Source of the DNA: Acholeplasma oculi
Lineage (GTDB): Bacteria > Bacillota_I > Bacilli_A > Acholeplasmatales > Acholeplasmataceae
Length of the DNA stretch: 64,000 nucleotides
Direction: 5' to 3'
NCBI RefSeq assembly: GCF_900166985.1
Contig: NZ_FUZK01000003.1
Location: 1 to 64,000, forward strand
Shown here: positions 60,563-64,000 of the stretch, in pieces
Numbering within the stretch: the first letter of the stretch is position 1
Layout of the letters: every line of letters starts with the position of its first letter
Made by a program: the position numbers and the translations under genes
Notes under the pieces: model-generated
What the model was told of the DNA's origin: nothing
Database searches by the model: none
The model's input: only the letters and a program-made list of their open reading frames with translations

Positions 60563-61529
60563 GTTTCGTTTTCCTTAAGAGTAAGTATAAGAATATAACT
60601 GAACCCACAATACCCATAATAAATCCAACAGCTAATTCGTAATTTTGACCTGTAATTACAAATAAAACTGTTCTGGCTAATATATCGCATATAAGTACAA
60701 ATATACTACCGAGTATCATTAAATCAAATATCGATTTTTTTAAATAATCACCGTAATATATAGAAACGATATTTGGAATGATTAAACCTAAGAATGGTAA
60801 TGGACCTACAACGATAAATGTGGAGGATGTTATCAGTGAAACAATAACCAATCCAAGTGTTACAATCCACTGATAATTAACCCCTAAATTATTGGAAAAA
60901 TCTTTACCTAAGGAAACGATATTGAATCTATCTGCATAAACCATGGATATAACTAATGCAGGTACAACCATTAAAATCATTTCAAATGTTCCAATCGTTT
61001 TGTTGGTAAAACTTCCTAAACCAATAAAAGAAAGTAATTGTAGTGTGCCTGTTGTTTGTGCAAATATGATAGAAAATGAACTAATCAATGATCCAAACAT
61101 CATGCCTATTAATGGGATATAAATATCATTTTTAAGTTTGATTTTAGATAATAAGTGTATAAAAATTAAACTCGATGCCATTGAAAAAATAAATGAAAAT
61201 ATAAACTGTGCAAATAACGGTAAACTAGGGAAAAATAGATACGTCACTAAAATTCCTAATGTAGCTGCTTGTGTGGTTCCAATAATACCAGGTGAAACAA
61301 ATTTATTTCTTGCAATCGACTGAACAATCAAACCAGCAACGGATAATGCTGATGCTGTTAATATAATCGTCAGTGTCCTTGGTATTCTAGAGATTAAAAG
61401 TATTTCAACGACTTCCTGAGTAAACGAAAAAATAGTGAATAAATTCACATCTCTTCTCGCATCTATACTCAAAGATAGAATAATTAATATGACCAGTACT
61501 AAAATACTTAATAATCTTTTAAATTTCAT
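60555..61529 (-). CDS. Siderophore ABC permease, FecCD family (first)
   Basis: A 324-aa membrane permease of the FecCD type (YclN-like). LLISRIPRTLTIILTASALS and NKFVSPGIIGTTQAATLGIL, then LGKDFSNNLGVNYQWIVTLG and VVGPLPFLGLIIPNIV are the family patterns. The permease-permease-ATPase-binding protein order equals that of B. subtilis yclNOPQ (petrobactin uptake). It follows 5 bases after the monooxygenase-like gene. Confidence 0.9.
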   Translation of the reverse strand: MKFKRLLSILVLVILIILSLSIDARRDVNLFTIFSFTQEVVEILLISRIPRTLTIILTASALSVAGLIVQSIARNKFVSPGIIGTTQAATLGILVTYLFFPSLPLFAQFIFSFIFSMASSLIFIHLLSKIKLKNDIYIPLIGMMFGSLISSFSIIFAQTTGTLQLLSFIGLGSFTNKTIGTFEMILMVVPALVISMVYADRFNIVSLGKDFSNNLGVNYQWIVTLGLVIVSLITSSTFIVVGPLPFLGLIIPNIVSIYYGDYLKKSIFDLMILGSIFVLICDILARTVLFVITGQNYELAVGFIMGIVGSVIFLYLLLRKTKHA

Positions 61530-61534
61530 GAATG

Positions 61535-61849
61535 TTATTTTGATGCTATCAATTCATATGTTTCTCGTGTAACTTCAATAACCTCTTCTGGCTTTTGATG
61601 ATGACCACTGTTTTTGTCTCTGTGCAATGCAATATGCTCTGGAGACCCTTCCCAAACAAAAAAAGCCTTCTTATCCTTCCAGTAAATCATGTGACGATAT
61701 AAATCAAATTCTGGGTTCTTCTTATCAAATAATAATTCTGCTTTGATAAAACCTGGAGAATTCGTCATCACACTCTTAGATAAAAAACGCTCTACCATCT
61801 TCTCTTGAAATCCTTTTTGGACTTTCAAAATACGTACGACTACATACAT
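61535..61849 (-). CDS. IsdG/HmoB-like antibiotic-biosynthesis-monooxygenase-fold protein
   Basis: A 104-aa ABM-fold protein. MYVVVRILKVQKGFQEKMV, then the pattern SPGFIKAELLFDKKN, YRHMIYWKDKKAFFVWEGSP and EHIALHRDKNSG resemble the heme-degrading IsdG/HmoB branch, with the Trp and His positions present. Such enzymes free iron from heme. The start at 61849 follows GAAAGGAA; the frame is open 63 bases further. It is the first gene of the iron-transport operon, which supports a link to iron supply, though heme use is not proven here. Confidence 0.75.
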   Translation of the reverse strand: MYVVVRILKVQKGFQEKMVERFLSKSVMTNSPGFIKAELLFDKKNPEFDLYRHMIYWKDKKAFFVWEGSPEHIALHRDKNSGHHQKPEEVIEVTRETYELIASK

Positions 61850-61925
61850 AATATTCAATTCCTTTCGCTCTACAAATGTTCCTTTATAGTATATAATTTT
61901 TTTCATCAACAAGCAAATAATATAT

Positions 61926-61940
61926 TTATAAAAATTATAA
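61926..61940 (-). promoter_or_regulatory. PerR/Fur-like box upstream of the iron-uptake operon
   Basis: TTATAAA-A-ATTATAA is a 7-1-7 inverted repeat matching the PerR-box consensus at 13 of 14 defined positions and close to a Fur box. It is 77 bases upstream of the monooxygenase start. It resembles the site before the metal efflux ATPase (9447-9461). AT-richness weakens the evidence. Confidence 0.45.
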
Positions 61941-62083
61941 ATTAAAAATAAGTGTGTTATTTTTTATATTATTTAACAATATTCCTTCTAAAAAAGTATA
62001 TAATACCTTAAACATAAAATAATTTAAACGAATACGTTTGAAGATTTTAGTGAGTTGTTGTATAATCTTAAAGGGTGAAATTA

Positions 62084-62704
62084 ATGGAAATTATCGGACT
62101 TAAATTAGGCGATGTCAGATCAAATGCATATGTAGTATCCGAAGGAAAGCAATGTTTTATCATTGACCCTGGTTTTGAAGGTACTGAAATTGTCGATTAT
62201 ATTAAATCTAGAAAACTAGAACCTCAATTTATTTATATCACACATGGACATCATGACCATACAGGTGGTGTTAAACAGTTGAAGGAACTGTATCATATTC
62301 CAGTTTATGCACCACTAAAAGATAAAATTTGGATGACAGATACAATCTATAATTATTGGCAATATGATATTTCCGTAGACCAATTTGTTGTAGAGGATGA
62401 TTTAATCGAATTTGGTAAACATGAGTTTAGAGTGATAGAAACACCAGGTCATTCTGAAGGTTCTACATGTTTATATTCTAAACCATTCTTATTCTCAGGA
62501 GATACACTCTTTTTTGAAACAATTGGTCGAACAGATATACCATTTGCAAATCAAGATGTTTTAGTAGATTCCATCAAAAATAAATTATTTACCTTACCGG
62601 ATGATACTATATGTTATCCAGGACATGGTAAATCTACAACCATTAAACACGAAAAAGCAAACAACCAAGTCATGCTTCAATTGATGCAAAAAACAACTAA
62701 ATAA
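62084..62704 (+). CDS. MBL-fold hydrolase (glyoxalase II-like)
   Basis: A 206-aa metallo-beta-lactamase-fold protein with the metal motif ITHGHHDHTGGV, further ligands in IETPGHSEGSTCLY and FSGDTLFFETIGRTDI, and ICYPGHGKSTTIKHEK at the end. It is of the YcbL/YqgX hydroxyacylglutathione-hydrolase-like branch; the substrate is uncertain. The start at 62084 follows AAAGGGTG; an in-frame GTG 9 bases earlier is less likely. Confidence 0.85.
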   Translation: MEIIGLKLGDVRSNAYVVSEGKQCFIIDPGFEGTEIVDYIKSRKLEPQFIYITHGHHDHTGGVKQLKELYHIPVYAPLKDKIWMTDTIYNYWQYDISVDQFVVEDDLIEFGKHEFRVIETPGHSEGSTCLYSKPFLFSGDTLFFETIGRTDIPFANQDVLVDSIKNKLFTLPDDTICYPGHGKSTTIKHEKANNQVMLQLMQKTTK

Positions 62705-62711
62705 AAAGTTA

Positions 62712-62734
62712 AAATCCCTCAACTAAGGGATTTT
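62712..62734. terminator. Bidirectional terminator
   Basis: AAATCCCT (62712-62719) pairs with AGGGATTT (62726-62733) around CAACTA and continues as a T-run. It lies between the hydrolase gene and the convergent methyltransferase gene. Confidence 0.9.
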
Positions 62735-62747
62735 TTTATGTTGATAT

Positions 62748-64000
62748 TTATATTTTTCTTGTGAGTAAGACTAGTGTTTCCATTGATGTCGTTTGAGGAA
62801 ACATTCGAATTGGAGTAACCTCTTTGATTTCATAATGCGGACTTAAAATCTTTAAATCTCTTTGAAGTGTATTCAGTTCACAGGATAAGTAAATGACTTG
62901 AGGGATACGCTTATTTATAATTGTATCTATAAACTGAGGATCCAATCCGTTTCTAGGTGGGTCTATCACTAAGATATCACCATCCACATGTTTGATCATT
63001 TTTTTAGCATCACCTTCAAGAATTTGATATTTTCCTGGGTTTAACTTCGCATTTTCTTTAGCCATCACGATGTTTTCTGGATTATTTTCAATCATAATGA
63101 TTTCTTTAACTTTATGTCTTAAATATAAACCGATTGAACCCACACCAGAATAACAGTCAATGAGCTTCTTACCTTCTACGTAGGTTGCTATTAAATCATA
63201 TGTTTTTAACATCATTTCTTGGTTGACCTGTAAAAAAGATTGGTCATTTATTTTTAATTGTGTATGATTGAGTTTAAACGATAATTCATTCTTTCCATGT
63301 AATAGATAACTCGTAGTTCCAAGAATTTGTTTTTCATTTGGTTTAATATTTAATGTAATACCAACCACTTCTTTAAAATTCTTAATCACTTGAACAAGTT
63401 CAGTTAATCCCTTAAATTCTTTTTCATAAGCTACTAAAGTAACAAGTACTTGTCCTTGTTCATTGGATCTTAATACGATATGTTTAAAAATAAGTGGATC
63501 TACTTCAATGGATTGTTGTTGAATTTTCGAGATTGTTCGTTGAATTGATAGACTGTTTAAGATAAATGTATGGACTTCTATTAATTCAATAGGTTCTTTT
63601 TGATAAAGACCTAATCGCATCAAAGAGTCGTTTAAAACATGATACACGACTTTATTACGATAATTAAGTGTTTGTTCACCACTTAATGTATCTGAGACTA
63701 AAACATCATAACCCAGAGCTCTATTTAATGTATCTTGAGTTACTTGTTTTTGGTGAATGGATTGTTCTTTATCTTGTACATGATAAAGATCAAGTGCGCC
63801 TAGTTTAGATGCCACTGTTTTCCTGATTTTAGAGGGAATCAGTAATTTCTTAATTTCTGCAATTACATAAGTTTTTTTTAGTTTGGTTACAGTAACTAAA
63901 GCTTTTTCACCTTGTAGAAGACCATATACAAATACAACCATATCCTGGTATCTACAAACACCTTGACCAAACCTATCAAGTTCAAAAGCTTCTACTTCAA
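62748..64000 (-). CDS. rlmD: 23S rRNA (uracil-C5)-methyltransferase, RlmCD/RlmD type (5' truncated by window)
   Basis: A TrmA/RumA-type methyltransferase, at least 416 codons. Visible motifs are LIDCYSGVGSIGLYL (AdoMet site), ILVIDPPRNGLDP and IYLSCELNTLQRDL with the catalytic Cys. The frame stays open past the ATG at 63941 to the window edge and reads like the start of the TRAM domain (VEAFELDRFGQGVCRY, then MVVFVYGLLQGEKALV). So the true start lies outside the window. It makes m5U at 747 and/or 1939 of 23S rRNA. No cluster Cys set typical of RlmD is seen in the visible part apart from VCRY. Confidence 0.9.
   Translation of the reverse strand, partial: EVEAFELDRFGQGVCRYQDMVVFVYGLLQGEKALVTVTKLKKTYVIAEIKKLLIPSKIRKTVASKLGALDLYHVQDKEQSIHQKQVTQDTLNRALGYDVLVSDTLSGEQTLNYRNKVVYHVLNDSLMRLGLYQKEPIELIEVHTFILNSLSIQRTISKIQQQSIEVDPLIFKHIVLRSNEQGQVLVTLVAYEKEFKGLTELVQVIKNFKEVVGITLNIKPNEKQILGTTSYLLHGKNELSFKLNHTQLKINDQSFLQVNQEMMLKTYDLIATYVEGKKLIDCYSGVGSIGLYLRHKVKEIIMIENNPENIVMAKENAKLNPGKYQILEGDAKKMIKHVDGDILVIDPPRNGLDPQFIDTIINKRIPQVIYLSCELNTLQRDLKILSPHYEIKEVTPIRMFPQTTSMETLVLLTRKI

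Noticed and set aside
62748-63941. ATG at 63941 as the start of the rRNA methyltransferase gene
   Set aside because: The frame continues open to the window edge and encodes the beginning of a TRAM domain, so the gene is truncated by the window rather than starting there.
1-64000. Use of TGA as a tryptophan codon, as in Mycoplasma and Spiroplasma
   Set aside because: All long conserved genes run full length with TGA as stop (several end in TGA with ATGA overlaps), and Trp is encoded by TGG, so the standard code applies.
1-64000. CRISPR array
   Set aside because: No regularly spaced repeats were seen; the three TTGCATACCC copies at 18443-18516 are too short and irregularly spaced, and no cas gene is present.

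Overview
The window looks like a piece of a low-GC, wall-less firmicute chromosome, most likely Acholeplasma or a close relative (Acholeplasmataceae). Housekeeping genes are of Bacillus type. TGA behaves as a normal stop and TGG is used for Trp, which argues against Mycoplasma and Spiroplasma. The plectrovirus-like genes at the left edge also fit Acholeplasma. The genus is inferred from gene content only. No rRNA genes and no CRISPR array were seen.

1-5.2 kb: the right part of an integrated filamentous phage. It holds the end of a small membrane protein, a 562-aa virion/adsorption-type protein, a 39-aa peptide, a Zot-like assembly ATPase, a membrane/coiled-coil protein and two Lys-rich proteins, most of them overlapping by 1-4 bases. 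A terminator, a palindrome-rich intergenic region with a perfect DnaA box, and a tyrosine recombinase follow. 5.3-9.2 kb: a compact restriction/defence island on the minus strand (XRE regulator, N6-adenine methyltransferase, an unrecognised Cys/His protein, a DUF262-DUF1524 GmrSD-type nuclease), ending next to tRNA-Val.

9.5-18 kb: a P1B-4 metal (probably Fe2+) efflux ATPase behind a PerR/Fur-like box, a diguanylate cyclase, an overlapping GNAT / GH5 glucanase / GyrI-like cluster, L-serine dehydratase, a YhhN (lysoplasmalogenase family) membrane protein and an NTF2-like protein. 18.4-20.7 kb: a very AT-rich two-gene accessory cassette bracketed by short direct repeats, just 3' of tRNA-Ser. 20.9-27.9 kb: a tight operon of MksF-MksE-MksB (Wadjet/Mks-type SMC complex, with no MksG/JetD nuclease beside it), ptsI and tRNA-Ser.

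28-42.8 kb: ordinary metabolic and membrane genes: CPA2 antiporter plus PII-like partner, DEAD-box helicase, EIIA, LemA-TPM pair, proC, a second GGDEF protein, hydrolases, queG, DUF1836, degV and Nudix. 43-44 kb: a HepT/MntA toxin-antitoxin pair whose antitoxin carries an extra HTH domain, with a consensus promoter and overlapping operator, next to tRNA-Arg. 44-47.7 kb: a heterodimeric ABC exporter. 47.7-57.5 kb: the conserved replication/translation block phoH-ybeY-cdd-era-recO-glyS-dnaG-sigA-trmK, with rpsU, rsmE and secG upstream. 57.5-61.9 kb: a siderophore ABC transporter (YclNOPQ order) led by an IsdG/HmoB-like monooxygenase, with a PerR/Fur-like box upstream. The window closes with an MBL hydrolase and the 5'-truncated end of an RlmCD-type rRNA methyltransferase.

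All three tRNA genes have an accessory module directly on their 3' side. The most unusual units are the restriction island, the nuclease-less Mks complex fused transcriptionally to ptsI, the HTH-MntA/HepT module, and the phage with its palindrome cluster and integrase.
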